Below are positions 31,601 to 39,902 of a stretch of DNA of 64,000 nt, piece after piece. The position numbers were made by a program, and so were the translations under genes. The notes beneath the pieces are model-generated. The model worked only from the letters and a program-made list of their open reading frames with translations, made no database searches and was not told the DNA's origin. Numbering within the stretch: position 1 is the stretch's first letter; every line of letters starts with the position of its first letter. The DNA is from Bog-473 sp963750075 (lineage in GTDB: Bacteria > Actinomycetota > Acidimicrobiia > Acidimicrobiales > RAAP-2). The stretch covers positions 310,001 to 374,000 of the forward strand of contig CAVVPG010000004.1 in NCBI GenBank assembly GCA_963750075.1. The letters run 5' to 3'.

Positions 31601-33498
31601 GCCCGGAGCCGCCGGGCCGGGCGGTCGGGGCGCCGCTCCGGATCGCCGCGCTCGTCAAGCAGGTCCCCCCGGCCGAGTCCCTGCGCCTGGAGGAAGGGCG
31701 GCTCGTGCGCACCGGTGTGGGCTCCGAGATGAACCCCTACTGTCGCCGGGCCGTGTCCCAGGGGGTGATCCTGGCGGGCGCGACGGGGGGTTCGTGCACC
31801 GTGGTGACGCTCGGGCCGCCGGGCGCCGAGGACGCGCTCCGCGAGGCGGTCGCGTGGGGAGCCGACAACGGTCTGCACCTGTGCGACCCGGCCTTCGCCG
31901 GTTCGGACACCTTGGCGACGGCACGGGCCCTGGCTGCGGCACTGGGCGCGGCCGGCCCCTTCGACCTCGTGCTGGTGGGTCGCAACTCCATCGACGGCGA
32001 GACGGGGCAGGTGGGGCCGGAGATCGCCGAGCTGCTCGGTCTCCCGTTCGCGAGCGGGGTCCGCCAACTCGTGGATGCCGGGGACCGCCTGCGCCTCGAG
32101 CTCGAGCACGACGACGGGACCCTCGAGGCAGAGGTCGCCCTGCCGGCCGTCCTCTCGGTGGCCGAACGCCTCTGCGACCCGTGCAAGGTCGATGCCGAGG
32201 GGCGGGCTGCGGTGCCGGCCGAGCGTCTCGCGCGCCTGACCTCGGCCGATCTCGGCGCGGGGCCGTGGGGCGAGGCGGGCAGCCCGACCGTCGTGGGCGC
32301 GACGCGGCCGATGGAGCACGCCCGAGCCAATCACGTGCTCGACGGGCCCCTCGAGCAGCAGGTGCAGGACGCGGTGCGCGCGCTCGAACGCCGCGGCGCA
32401 CTGACGACGGGTGGCCGCGTGGCCCCGCCGCCCCCCGACCGGGACGGGGGCCACGGCGCCACGGCACCGGCGGGCCGGGTCATCGCCGTCCTGGTCGAGC
32501 CCGGACGGCCCGACGTGGCGGGCGAGCTGCTCCGTGCCGCCGCCGGCCTGGGCCGCCAGACGGGGGCGACGGTGCATGCGCTGTGCCCCGGCGACGCGCC
32601 GGGGGGCTCCCCGGCCGTGCCCGGCATCGACCTCGTGGTGAGGCTGGAGGGATCCGTCATCGCCGACGACGTGGCCGACGCCGTCACCTCCTACCTGCGG
32701 GAGACGGCGCCCTGGGCGGTGCTGGCGCCCAGCACCGCATTCGGGCGGGAGGTGGCGGGGCGGGCGGCCGCGGCCACGGGGTCGGGGCTCGTGGGCGACG
32801 CGGTCGCCCTGTCCGTACACGACGGCTCCCTGGTGGCCGCCAAGCCCGCGTTCGCCGGCGCGCTGGTGGCCGACATCACCTGCCGCAGCGCGACGCAGAT
32901 GGTCACCGTCCGGCCCGGCGTGCTGCCCCCGGTCGGCGCCGGACCGGTGCCCGGTCGCGCCCCGACGGCGGTGCGCGAGGTCCGCCGGCGCGGGCGCGTC
33001 CACGTCCTCGCCGAGCATCGCAACGACGACGTGGAGACGCTGGCCCGGGCCGAGGTCGTCATCGGTGTCGGCGTCGGGGTCGCTCCCGACGAGTACGAGC
33101 AGCTCAGCCCCCTGGCCGCGCATCTGGGCGCCGAGCTCGCCGCGACGCGCAAGGTCACGGACCGGGGCTGGGCGCCCCGGGCCCGGCAGGTCGGCCTGAC
33201 CGGGCGGTCGATCTCCCCCCGCCTCTACATCGCAGTGGGGTTGAGCGGGAAGTTCAACCACACGGTCGGTGTGCGTGCGGCCGGGACCATCCTGGCCGTC
33301 AACACGGACCCCGAGGCCCCGGTCTTCTCCCACTGCGACATCGGCATCGTCGGTGATTGGCATGCAGTGGTGCCACTCCTCCACCACGCCCTGCGCGGGC
33401 ACGCGGTCGGGCACGACGGCCCCGGATTCGACGGTCCTCCGGCCGCGGTCGAGGGTACCGGCGTCGAGGGGTCCGCCGCGGCGCGCTCGCAGGCCTAG
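31597..33498 (+). CDS. Electron transfer flavoprotein, single-chain EtfB-EtfA fusion
   Basis: This 633-residue protein joins both ETF subunits. Residues 13-270 are EtfB-like (RIAALVKQVPPAESLRL, GRNSIDGETGQVGPEIAELL for AMP/FAD contacts, CDPCKVDAEG). After a Pro/Gly linker (about 275-292), residues 293-605 are EtfA-like (GRVIAVLVEPGRPD, LTGRSISPRLYIAVGLSGKF, NTDPEAPVFSHCDIGIVGDW), the FAD-binding end. ETF normally is an alpha/beta dimer carrying electrons from acyl-CoA and other flavin dehydrogenases to the quinone pool. ATG 31597 overlaps the transporter stop. The fused order beta-alpha is unusual. No dedicated dehydrogenase adjoins it. Confidence 0.9.
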   Translation: MSPEPPGRAVGAPLRIAALVKQVPPAESLRLEEGRLVRTGVGSEMNPYCRRAVSQGVILAGATGGSCTVVTLGPPGAEDALREAVAWGADNGLHLCDPAFAGSDTLATARALAAALGAAGPFDLVLVGRNSIDGETGQVGPEIAELLGLPFASGVRQLVDAGDRLRLELEHDDGTLEAEVALPAVLSVAERLCDPCKVDAEGRAAVPAERLARLTSADLGAGPWGEAGSPTVVGATRPMEHARANHVLDGPLEQQVQDAVRALERRGALTTGGRVAPPPPDRDGGHGATAPAGRVIAVLVEPGRPDVAGELLRAAAGLGRQTGATVHALCPGDAPGGSPAVPGIDLVVRLEGSVIADDVADAVTSYLRETAPWAVLAPSTAFGREVAGRAAAATGSGLVGDAVALSVHDGSLVAAKPAFAGALVADITCRSATQMVTVRPGVLPPVGAGPVPGRAPTAVREVRRRGRVHVLAEHRNDDVETLARAEVVIGVGVGVAPDEYEQLSPLAAHLGAELAATRKVTDRGWAPRARQVGLTGRSISPRLYIAVGLSGKFNHTVGVRAAGTILAVNTDPEAPVFSHCDIGIVGDWHAVVPLLHHALRGHAVGHDGPGFDGPPAAVEGTGVEGSAAARSQA

Positions 33499-36236
33499 GG
33501 GGTCAGCACCTCCCGGGGCGGGGCATCGAGGCCGGCCCGGGTGTTCGGGCCGGCCAGCAGCAGCTCGTCGAAGGCGGCGGTGGGAAGCGGCCGCGAGAAG
33601 TAGAAGCCTTGGGCCATGTCGCACCCGAGGCTCTTGATCTGCTCGAGCTCGGGAAGGGTCTCGACCCCCTCGACCACGGTCGTCGATCCGATCGCCCGGG
33701 AGAGGGCGACCACCGCGGAGACGATCGCCGCCTTCACCGGGTCCCGGTCGATGTCGCGGGCGAAGCTCTGATCGATCTTGATGACGTCGATGGGGAACCG
33801 GGCCAGGTAGCCCAGCGAGGAGTGACCCGTGCCGAAGTCGTCGATAGCCAAACGGACCCCGAGATCGTGCAGCCTGGTCAGGATGGTGGACGTGGCGTCG
33901 ACGTCGTCCATGGCCAAGCTCTCGGTGATCTCGAGGAGGAGCTGCGACGGATCGATTCCGGTGCTACCGAGCACGTCCGACAGCTGGGCCTCCAGGCCGG
34001 CGTGCTTGAACTGGCGCGCCGACAGGTTGACGCAGACCTGAAGCGGCACGCCCAAGTCGTGCCATTCCCTTGCCCGCCGGCACGCGTGCGCCAGCACTGC
34101 ATTTCCGATGGGCAGGATCGTCCCGTTGTCCTCGGCCAGCTCGATGAAATGCGCAGGAGACAGGATCCCGTGTTCCGGATGATCCCACCGGACCAACGCC
34201 TCTGCCGCCACGATGCGCTGGTCGCTCAACGAGACCAGCGGCTGGAAGTAGACCTCGACCTGGTTTCGCTCCAGGGCGTGATGCAGTGCGGTGTCGAGGT
34301 CGAGGCGGCCGGCGGAACGCCCGCGCATCTGTTCCCCGTCGAACACCGCCACCTGGCCACCCCGACCGAGCTCCTTGGCCCGGTACATGGCGACATCGGC
34401 ATCGTGCAAGAGGTCGTCCCGTGAGGTCCCGGTTTGGCTCAGTGCCATGCCGATGCTCATGGTCGCGACCACCTCGTGCCCGGTGCCGAGGACGATGGGT
34501 TGGCGCAGCTCCTCGAGCACTCTCTCGGCCACCTGGCTGGCGTCGTCTGCTGCGGCGACGCCTTCGAGGATGACCACGAACTCGTCACCACCGAACCGCG
34601 ACAACGTGTCGCCCGGGCGTATGACACGACGCAGCCGTTCTGCCACGACTCGGAGCAGCTCGTCACCGACCTGATGGCCCAGGTTGTCGTTGACGACCTT
34701 GAAGCGGTCGATGTCGCCGAAGAGCACGGCCACCCGCGCACCGGTGCGGTCGGCCTGCAGCAGCGCATGGTCGAGGTGATCGAGCAGGAGCCGCCGGTTG
34801 GCCAGACCGGTGAGCGGATCCTGGAAGGCATGCCGCGCCAGCTGCTCTTCGAACGCCTTCCGCTCAGATGTGTCGCGGAACACGATGACCGCGGCCGACG
34901 GCTCCGGGTCGCCGACCACCGGCGAGGCCGTCATGGTCACGGGGAAATGCGAGCCGTCGGCGCGCTCGAACCGGACATCGTCGCTCACCACGATCTGCCG
35001 CAACGACATGGCGCGCATGGCCGGGTCGAGCAGGAAGCGCGGCGTCTCGATGATCGCTGCGGGCTGCCCGTTGCCCAGAACCCGGTCGGCCCAGCCGAGC
35101 ATGCCGGCCCCGGCGGGGTTCATGAACGTGATCTCCCCGCTCTTGCTGATGGCACAGACGCCCTCGCCAAGGCTGCTGGTGATGACGGAGAGGTTGTCCT
35201 TCTGCCGCTCGACCTCCGCGTACAGGTCGGCGTTGGCCAAGGCAACGGCGCCGACCGAGGCCAGCGCATCGAGCAGTGCCCTGTCGGCATCGTCGAACGG
35301 CTCGGTCCGGCTCCGGCCCGAGACGGACAGCCAGAGCCTGCGGTCGGCCAGTTCGACCGGCGCGGACAGGGTGGCGTCGTGGGTGTCGGGTCGCTCCGGC
35401 GCCAACGTCACGTCGGACGTGCGGAGCAGCGAGCCGGCGGAGCTCAGCACGGCGACCCGGGTCTGGTCGCTCCCGATGGAGCGGTTGACATCGAGCGTGG
35501 CTTCGAAGAGGCCACGGAGCCTCATGCTGTCGTTGCGAGCGTAGAAGTGCCCTTCGCTGAGGTATCGCAGGAGGAGCAGGGGCAACACCGCCAGCGGCAA
35601 GAACCTGGGCTGGTCGGCCAGGAGCAACGCCGTCGGCACGGCGACGCCGATTCCTCCGGCGGCCACGAGAAGCCTGCCCTCCATGCCGCCGAACACGGTC
35701 TCCCGCCAGGGCGTGCGAAGCGCCGCCAGGATCGAGATGATCGCCCCCGTGTTGACCAGGAGGTAGCAGATGGCGCCGATCACCGCGGCGCCCACCGTCG
35801 CATAGCCCACTTGGGAGTCGGCTCCCCGCACCAGGACGAACACGAGGGTGGCGAACCCGGCCGAGGTGACGATCTGGCCGACGTTGAAGATCGACTTGAT
35901 CAGCGCCCGTCGCTTCGCCACCTGCACCACCACCGCCACGATCGCGAACACCACCACGGTCAACGAGGCCGGGACGAGCAGGATCAACAAGACGAAGAAG
36001 CCCTCATCGAGGTCGAATGCATCCGATTCGTCGTCGACGGAGAGCCGGATCGGCCAGATCCAGCTGGCCGCCATCAGGAGGCCGAACACCACCGCGAACA
36101 TCGTCTCGGTTCCTCCGGGCCAGCCGACGACCGCAAGACGCAGAACGGCAACGGCCAGCGTCGCCACGCCCATGATGACCCATGCCGCGACGACGACCCA
36201 CGCCGATGTCCGCAGAGCTGCCTTCCCGCCTGTCAT
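33495..36236 (-). CDS. Membrane GGDEF/EAL protein (diguanylate cyclase/phosphodiesterase) with GAF and PAS domains
   Basis: This 913-residue c-di-GMP enzyme starts with about seven or eight membrane segments (to about residue 250). A GAF-like domain follows (ADRALLDALASVGAVALAN), then PAS (VITSSLGEGVCAISKSGEIT). The GGDEF domain keeps its signature in SRFGGDEFVVILEGV, and the EAL domain reads VAAEALVRWDHPEHG. Both catalytic motifs look intact, so it may make and break c-di-GMP. ATG 36236 has AAGGCGG upstream, whereas homology does not extend into the longer open frame. Its 3' end overlaps the convergent ETF gene by 4 bases. Confidence 0.92.
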   Translation of the reverse strand: MTGGKAALRTSAWVVVAAWVIMGVATLAVAVLRLAVVGWPGGTETMFAVVFGLLMAASWIWPIRLSVDDESDAFDLDEGFFVLLILLVPASLTVVVFAIVAVVVQVAKRRALIKSIFNVGQIVTSAGFATLVFVLVRGADSQVGYATVGAAVIGAICYLLVNTGAIISILAALRTPWRETVFGGMEGRLLVAAGGIGVAVPTALLLADQPRFLPLAVLPLLLLRYLSEGHFYARNDSMRLRGLFEATLDVNRSIGSDQTRVAVLSSAGSLLRTSDVTLAPERPDTHDATLSAPVELADRRLWLSVSGRSRTEPFDDADRALLDALASVGAVALANADLYAEVERQKDNLSVITSSLGEGVCAISKSGEITFMNPAGAGMLGWADRVLGNGQPAAIIETPRFLLDPAMRAMSLRQIVVSDDVRFERADGSHFPVTMTASPVVGDPEPSAAVIVFRDTSERKAFEEQLARHAFQDPLTGLANRRLLLDHLDHALLQADRTGARVAVLFGDIDRFKVVNDNLGHQVGDELLRVVAERLRRVIRPGDTLSRFGGDEFVVILEGVAAADDASQVAERVLEELRQPIVLGTGHEVVATMSIGMALSQTGTSRDDLLHDADVAMYRAKELGRGGQVAVFDGEQMRGRSAGRLDLDTALHHALERNQVEVYFQPLVSLSDQRIVAAEALVRWDHPEHGILSPAHFIELAEDNGTILPIGNAVLAHACRRAREWHDLGVPLQVCVNLSARQFKHAGLEAQLSDVLGSTGIDPSQLLLEITESLAMDDVDATSTILTRLHDLGVRLAIDDFGTGHSSLGYLARFPIDVIKIDQSFARDIDRDPVKAAIVSAVVALSRAIGSTTVVEGVETLPELEQIKSLGCDMAQGFYFSRPLPTAAFDELLLAGPNTRAGLDAPPREVLTP

Positions 36237-36595
36237 GAGACCGCCTTGTGACCCGTCAAATCGAGATCGACCGGTGCCCGGCCACACAACCCCGCACCGA
36301 GCGCCGGACCGAGTCGCCCCAGACCGGGCGGCAGACCGGAGTCGCGACGCGACGACATCCAATCGCCATGAGCCCCCTCATCCCCTCTCACCCTCGCCTC
36401 GGTTCGAACGTAACACTTCGGGAGAATTCAGTTCAATGGGTATTTCAACAACACTTGCTCCACTCTTCGTCGACTCCCGCGACGCCCTTGACTTCCAATG
36501 CGCCACCGTGGTTGCGAATCCGTTGCGACGCGACGCGACGCCGGGGGGACGGAGGTGGGACGGCCCTACCGGGGGCTCCCGTCAGGAAGTCGTTC
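36237..36595. other. 359-base gene-free interval
   Basis: No convincing gene lies between the GGDEF/EAL gene and the DedA gene, which are both on the minus strand. The interval includes a locally AT-rich patch (about 36400-36470) that likely holds the promoter of the GGDEF/EAL gene. Repeated GCGAC words occur near 36335-36345 and 36525-36541. I see no tRNA, operator or hairpin of note. Confidence 0.6.
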
Positions 36596-37234
36596 TCACG
36601 CCTCGGTCTTTGCCCGCCCCAGGTCGCGCTGCTTCCTGTATTCCCGCAGCCGGTGCCAGAAGACGAACGCAACCGCGACGACCGCGAGCGCCCCGAGGAT
36701 GTACCCCGCGTAGCTGAAGGCCTTGAGCACGTGGTTGTAACTGCTCCCGAGGCTGTAGCCAAGCGAGCACAGGGCGGTACACCAAATGGCACAGGCGATC
36801 GACGTGAAGACGATGAACTTGCCAATCGCCATCTCGCCGAGTCCCGCCGCGAACGAGACGAAGGACCGGAGCAACGGTATGAACCGCCCGAACAGCACGA
36901 CCGGCTCTCCGCGGCGCGCGAACCAGGCGTCGGCGCGGTCCAGATCCTTGTGGGTGAGGAGCAGGTACTTACCGAACTTGTCGACGAGCGGGCGACCGCC
37001 GTAGCGGCCGATGGCATAGCCTGCGAGCGAGCCGAGGATCTCGCCCAGGACCGCGAGGACGATGACGAGAGCCAGGGAGAGTTGCGAGACGTGGTTCGCC
37101 TCCGCACCCGCAGAGCTCGCAAGCACCCCGCCGAAGATGAGGGCGAGCTCGGCTCCCACCGGGAGGCCCATCGCCGAGATGAAGCTGAGCGCGAAGACCG
37201 CGCCGTAGCCCACTGACTCCAAGAAATGTTCCAC
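36596..37234 (-). CDS. DedA family membrane protein
   Basis: This 212-residue protein of the DedA/SNARE-associated group has the hallmarks VLGEILGSLAGYAIGRYGGR and VVLFGRFIPLLRSFVSFAAGLGEM (F-x-R-x-x-P-x-x-R). About five hydrophobic segments are present. DedA proteins are thought to flip polyprenyl-phosphate or phospholipid carriers and need the conserved acidic and Arg residues seen here. It starts at GTG 37234. Its proximity to a DPA (polyprenyl-phosphate arabinose) operon is suggestive, but it is on the other strand. Confidence 0.92.
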   Translation of the reverse strand: MEHFLESVGYGAVFALSFISAMGLPVGAELALIFGGVLASSAGAEANHVSQLSLALVIVLAVLGEILGSLAGYAIGRYGGRPLVDKFGKYLLLTHKDLDRADAWFARRGEPVVLFGRFIPLLRSFVSFAAGLGEMAIGKFIVFTSIACAIWCTALCSLGYSLGSSYNHVLKAFSYAGYILGALAVVAVAFVFWHRLREYRKQRDLGRAKTEA

Positions 37235-37328
37235 GTCCTACCCTGCCTGCGCCGTCTGCGTGCCGGTCATTGTCGGCGCTTCGCCCTGGTGGCGCAATTC
37301 CCGGCCCAACGGTTGCTCGGCCCCGCCA

Positions 37329-37814
37329 CTATCTCGACGTACCGCCCGACGTCACCACCGGCTGTGTCGTCGTCGTGGTGGGAGGGCTCGTCGTGGCGGT
37401 GGGTGGGCTCGTCGTGGTGGTGGGCGGGCTCGTCGTGGTGGTGGCGGAGGACGGACCCGACGTCGATCCATCCGTTGCCGTCGTGGACGTGCTGGGCGGG
37501 CTCGTGGTCGTCGTCGACGGGCCCAGGGACGCCGTGCCCGAAGTACCCGGCCGTGGCGTCGTGGGCCGGGTCACGGGAGGGACTCCTTCGGAACCGGCCG
37601 AGGACCCCGGGTGTTCCCTGGCGACGGTGACCCAGATGAACGCCGTGGCGCCGCCGGCCAGCACGATCGCCGTTCTGGTCAGCCGCCTGATGCGGGCCAG
37701 TGTGACCGCCCGGGCGGTCGGCGAGAACGGCTCGATGCCAGGCCTCACGCCCGTGCGCGGCTGGGCGCCCCGGGCATGCCAGCGAGGTGGTTCACGAGGT
37801 CCACGACGCCGCAA
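37329..37814 (-). CDS. Membrane-anchored Thr/Ser/Pro-rich protein ending in VTSGGTSR
   Basis: The encoded protein (161 residues from ATG 37814, or 139 from GTG 37748) has one hydrophobic segment (TAIVLAGGATAFIWVTVA). A low-complexity Thr/Ser/Pro tail follows, with three near-identical seven-residue units encoded by a 21-base repeat. The tail would lie outside the membrane. The C-terminus VVTSGGTSR resembles the end of the protein at 39903-40238 (APVTSGSS), and both flank the same two-component system. It is divergent from that system. Function is unknown, and the start is uncertain. Confidence 0.6.
   Translation of the reverse strand: MRRRGPREPPRWHARGAQPRTGVRPGIEPFSPTARAVTLARIRRLTRTAIVLAGGATAFIWVTVAREHPGSSAGSEGVPPVTRPTTPRPGTSGTASLGPSTTTTSPPSTSTTATDGSTSGPSSATTTTSPPTTTTSPPTATTSPPTTTTTQPVVTSGGTSR
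37378..37440. repeat. Three tandem 21-bp units in the Thr/Pro-rich gene
   Basis: Units at 37378-37398, 37399-37419 and 37420-37440 share GTGGGNGGGCTCGTCGTGG and differ at two positions. On the minus strand each encodes a Thr/Pro-rich heptapeptide, so copy number can change without a frameshift. Confidence 0.75.
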
Positions 37815-37879
37815 GCGTACGGCTCGAACCTGAAGAACTCATGACGGCCGGCCGAGCGGTGGCTGGCAATCGCACCCCC

Positions 37880-37885
37880 TAGCCT
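37880..37885 (+). promoter_or_regulatory. -10 box upstream of the response-regulator gene
   Basis: TAGCCT is followed by GAACGGC and ATG 37893, the start of an eight-residue leader frame. The same 13-base arrangement (TACCCT, GAACGGC, ATG) recurs at 39890-39905, so the two transcription units probably share a promoter type. Confidence 0.5.
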
Positions 37886-37892
37886 GAACGGC

Positions 37893-37919
37893 ATGTCACA
37901 CGACGGTTCCCGGTTATGA
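37893..37919 (+). CDS. Eight-residue leaderless leader peptide (candidate)
   Basis: The frame MSHDGSRL begins 7 bases after the TAGCCT box. Its TGA (37917-37919) overlaps ATG 37916 of the response regulator as ATGA. No Shine-Dalgarno precedes the regulator, so this leader may deliver ribosomes to it by coupling. Confidence 0.35.
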   Translation: MSHDGSRL

Positions 37920-38584
37920 GAGTCCTCGTCGCGGAGGACGATGCCGCGTTGCGGTCAGTCCTCGAGCGAGGCCTCAGGGAGAGCGGTTACGTGGTGGATG
38001 CGGTCACCGACGGCGCAGCCGCACTGCGCCACCTTCGCGCCTACGACTACGACGTCGCCGTGCTCGACTGGCGCATGCCGGAGCGCACCGGGATCGAGGT
38101 TGTCGCCGAAGCGCGAAGCCTGGGCGATCGGACCCCCATCCTCATGCTGACCGCACGCGACGCGCCGGCCGACCGGGTGGCCGGCCTCAACGGCGGGGCC
38201 GACGACTACTTGGTCAAGCCGTTCGACTTCTCCGAGCTGGTCGCGCGTGTGCACGCTCTGCAGCGACGTCCACCGCTCACGATGGATCCGGTTCTGGCCT
38301 GTGCCGATCTCCAGTTCGACCCGGCAACGAGAGAGGTCTCCGTGGCGGGTGAACCTGCACCCTTGACGGCCATCGAGACGGCACTGGTGGAGCTCCTGCT
38401 GCGCCGCTCGCCCAATGTCCTGACGCGACGGGTCATCGCAACCCAGGTCTGGGAGGACGAAGCCGATGCCGTCGGATCGAACACGATCGACGTCCACGTC
38501 GCGCGACTACGGGCAAAACTGGCCGCCAGCCGGGCCCGCATAGAGACCGTCCGCGGCACGGGGTACCGGATGGTCGCCACATGA
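37916..38584 (+). CDS. OmpR-family response regulator
   Basis: This 222-residue regulator has a receiver domain (LVAEDDAALRSVLERGL, phospho-acceptor Asp51 in VAVLDWRMPE, Lys in DYLVKPFDF). It also has a winged-helix DNA-binding domain (LTAIETALVELLLRR, SNTIDVHVARLRAKL, VRGTGYRM). OmpR-type proteins bind paired direct repeats about 11 bases apart. Such a pair (CTTAGC at 39832 and 39843) lies before the next transcription unit. It overlaps the kinase gene by 4 bases and probably controls the redox/DPA operon downstream. Confidence 0.95.
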   Translation: MRVLVAEDDAALRSVLERGLRESGYVVDAVTDGAAALRHLRAYDYDVAVLDWRMPERTGIEVVAEARSLGDRTPILMLTARDAPADRVAGLNGGADDYLVKPFDFSELVARVHALQRRPPLTMDPVLACADLQFDPATREVSVAGEPAPLTAIETALVELLLRRSPNVLTRRVIATQVWEDEADAVGSNTIDVHVARLRAKLAASRARIETVRGTGYRMVAT

Positions 38585-39852
38585 ACCTGACCCGCGCCCA
38601 CCGCCGTCATGCGGTGCGGGTCGCCGCCGTGGCCACCATTCTCGTGATGGTCGGTTATGTGATCGCCGCTGTCGTCCTCAACATGATCGTGACCGACCAC
38701 CTGGTCGGCAACGCGGACGCTCGTCTGCGGGACCAGCTCAAGGACGCGAGCCAACAGACCCTCACGCTTCCCGGACCGAGCGCACAAGGCGAGCAGACCG
38801 ACGTCGACGACGCTCCGATCTTCGTCTGGTCCATCGCACCGTCGGGCACGGTGACCCCGTTGACGTCGGATGCCCCGGCACTGCCGTCTCGGGGCTGGAG
38901 CTCTGGACCGGTCACTCTGCCTCTCGGGGCTTCGACGTTCCGGTTCGATGCGGTGCGCTCCCACGGCAGCGTCCTCGTCGCCGGTCAGAGCATGGCCGGG
39001 ACGTCCAACGTCCGGTCGGCACTTCTCATCGCCGAGCTGGTGTTCGGCGTCATCCTCGCCGTTGCCGTCTTCGCTGGGGCGACCGTCGTCGGTCTGCGGG
39101 CTTCCGCACCCTCGGAGCTGGTCCGACGCCGACAGACCGAATTCACCGCCGACGCCTCGCACGAGCTCCGCACGCCGATCTCGGTGATCGAGGCCGAGGT
39201 GAATCTGGCCCTTGACCGGCCGCGCGACCCGGGCGCCTACCGCGACGTGCTCGAGCGAATCGGCCGGGAGAGCACACGCTTGCGCCGCATCGTCGAGGAC
39301 CTCCTCTGGTTGGCGAGGGCAGACGACGAGCGCGCCGGCACTGACGCGGGCGACGTCACCGACGTGGCCGAGGTGGTCGAGAGCTGCGTGGAGCGTTTCG
39401 GTGTGGTGGCGGCGACGCACGGGGTGATCCTCTCCGTGCAACGGGTCGGAGACGGCCCCTTCACGGTGCAGGCACCGCCGGACCTGATCGACCGGTTGGC
39501 CGGGGTCCTCATCGACAATGCGTGCAAGTTCGGGGGCGATGCCGGCCGCGTCGAGGTGAGCATCCGCGACTGGGGCAACCGGGTGGATCTGCGGGTCGAC
39601 GACTCGGGCCCCGGGATCCCCGAGGACCAGCGTGACGCCGTCTTCGATCGGTTCCACCGTGCCACGAGCTCGGTCGCGGGGACCGGACTGGGTCTGGCCA
39701 TCGCCGACGCCGTGGTGCGATCGACTCAGGGCACCTGGGGCATCGGCGTGGCCGAGCTGGGTGGAGCCCGGATGGAGATCTCCTGGCGGAAGGTCGTGCG
39801 GAGGGAGAAACCCAGCTCGACCCACGAACCTCTTAGCGAATCCTTAGCCTGA
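38581..39852 (+). CDS. Sensor histidine kinase (HisKA type)
   Basis: This 423-residue inner-membrane kinase has TM1 at about 14-36 and an extracytoplasmic sensor region of about 110 residues. TM2 at about 147-170 leads directly into the DHp domain without an obvious HAMP. The H-box is DASHELRTPISVIEAE (His194). The ATP-binding part shows DNACKFGGD, VDDSGPGIPEDQR and GTGLGLAIADAVV. It pairs with the OmpR regulator by a 4-base overlap. The signal is unknown. The last codons contain the CTTAGC repeats that may serve as operator for the next operon. Confidence 0.95.
   Translation: MNLTRAHRRHAVRVAAVATILVMVGYVIAAVVLNMIVTDHLVGNADARLRDQLKDASQQTLTLPGPSAQGEQTDVDDAPIFVWSIAPSGTVTPLTSDAPALPSRGWSSGPVTLPLGASTFRFDAVRSHGSVLVAGQSMAGTSNVRSALLIAELVFGVILAVAVFAGATVVGLRASAPSELVRRRQTEFTADASHELRTPISVIEAEVNLALDRPRDPGAYRDVLERIGRESTRLRRIVEDLLWLARADDERAGTDAGDVTDVAEVVESCVERFGVVAATHGVILSVQRVGDGPFTVQAPPDLIDRLAGVLIDNACKFGGDAGRVEVSIRDWGNRVDLRVDDSGPGIPEDQRDAVFDRFHRATSSVAGTGLGLAIADAVVRSTQGTWGIGVAELGGARMEISWRKVVRREKPSSTHEPLSESLA
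39832..39848. promoter_or_regulatory. CTTAGC direct repeat, candidate OmpR-type operator
   Basis: CTTAGC at 39832-39837 and 39843-39848 are exactly 11 bases apart, the usual spacing for tandem half-sites of OmpR-family regulators. A related CTTACC is at 39888-39893, overlapping the promoter box of the 39903 gene. The pair lies within the last codons of the kinase gene. Confidence 0.45.
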
Positions 39853-39889
39853 ACAGCAACTTCTTCATGTAGGCGTCAGGATCGATTCT

Positions 39890-39895
39890 TACCCT
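39890..39895 (+). promoter_or_regulatory. -10 box of a leaderless promoter for the redox/DPA operon
   Basis: TACCCT is followed by GAACGGC and then ATG 39903, the same layout as at 37880. No Shine-Dalgarno sequence is present, so the transcript likely begins on the start codon. Confidence 0.5.
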
Positions 39896-39902
39896 GAACG
39901 GC

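Noticed and set aside
28826..33624. Minus-strand frames of 665 and 698 residues opposite the gamma-glutamyltransferase, MFS and ETF genes
   Set aside because: Compositions are dominated by His, Arg, Asp, Gly and Gln with no conserved motif, and the plus-strand genes are unambiguous.
34434..36251. 605-residue plus-strand frame opposite the GGDEF/EAL gene
   Set aside because: No domain is present and the composition is Arg/His/Glu/Gln-rich. The minus strand encodes intact GGDEF and EAL motifs.
36395..36410. tRNA-like GGTTCGAAC word in the gene-free interval
   Set aside because: No acceptor, D or anticodon stems can be built around it.
37378..37440. Possible CRISPR or origin-type iterons
   Set aside because: The 21-base units are contiguous and code for a Thr/Pro heptapeptide. 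No replication gene is near.
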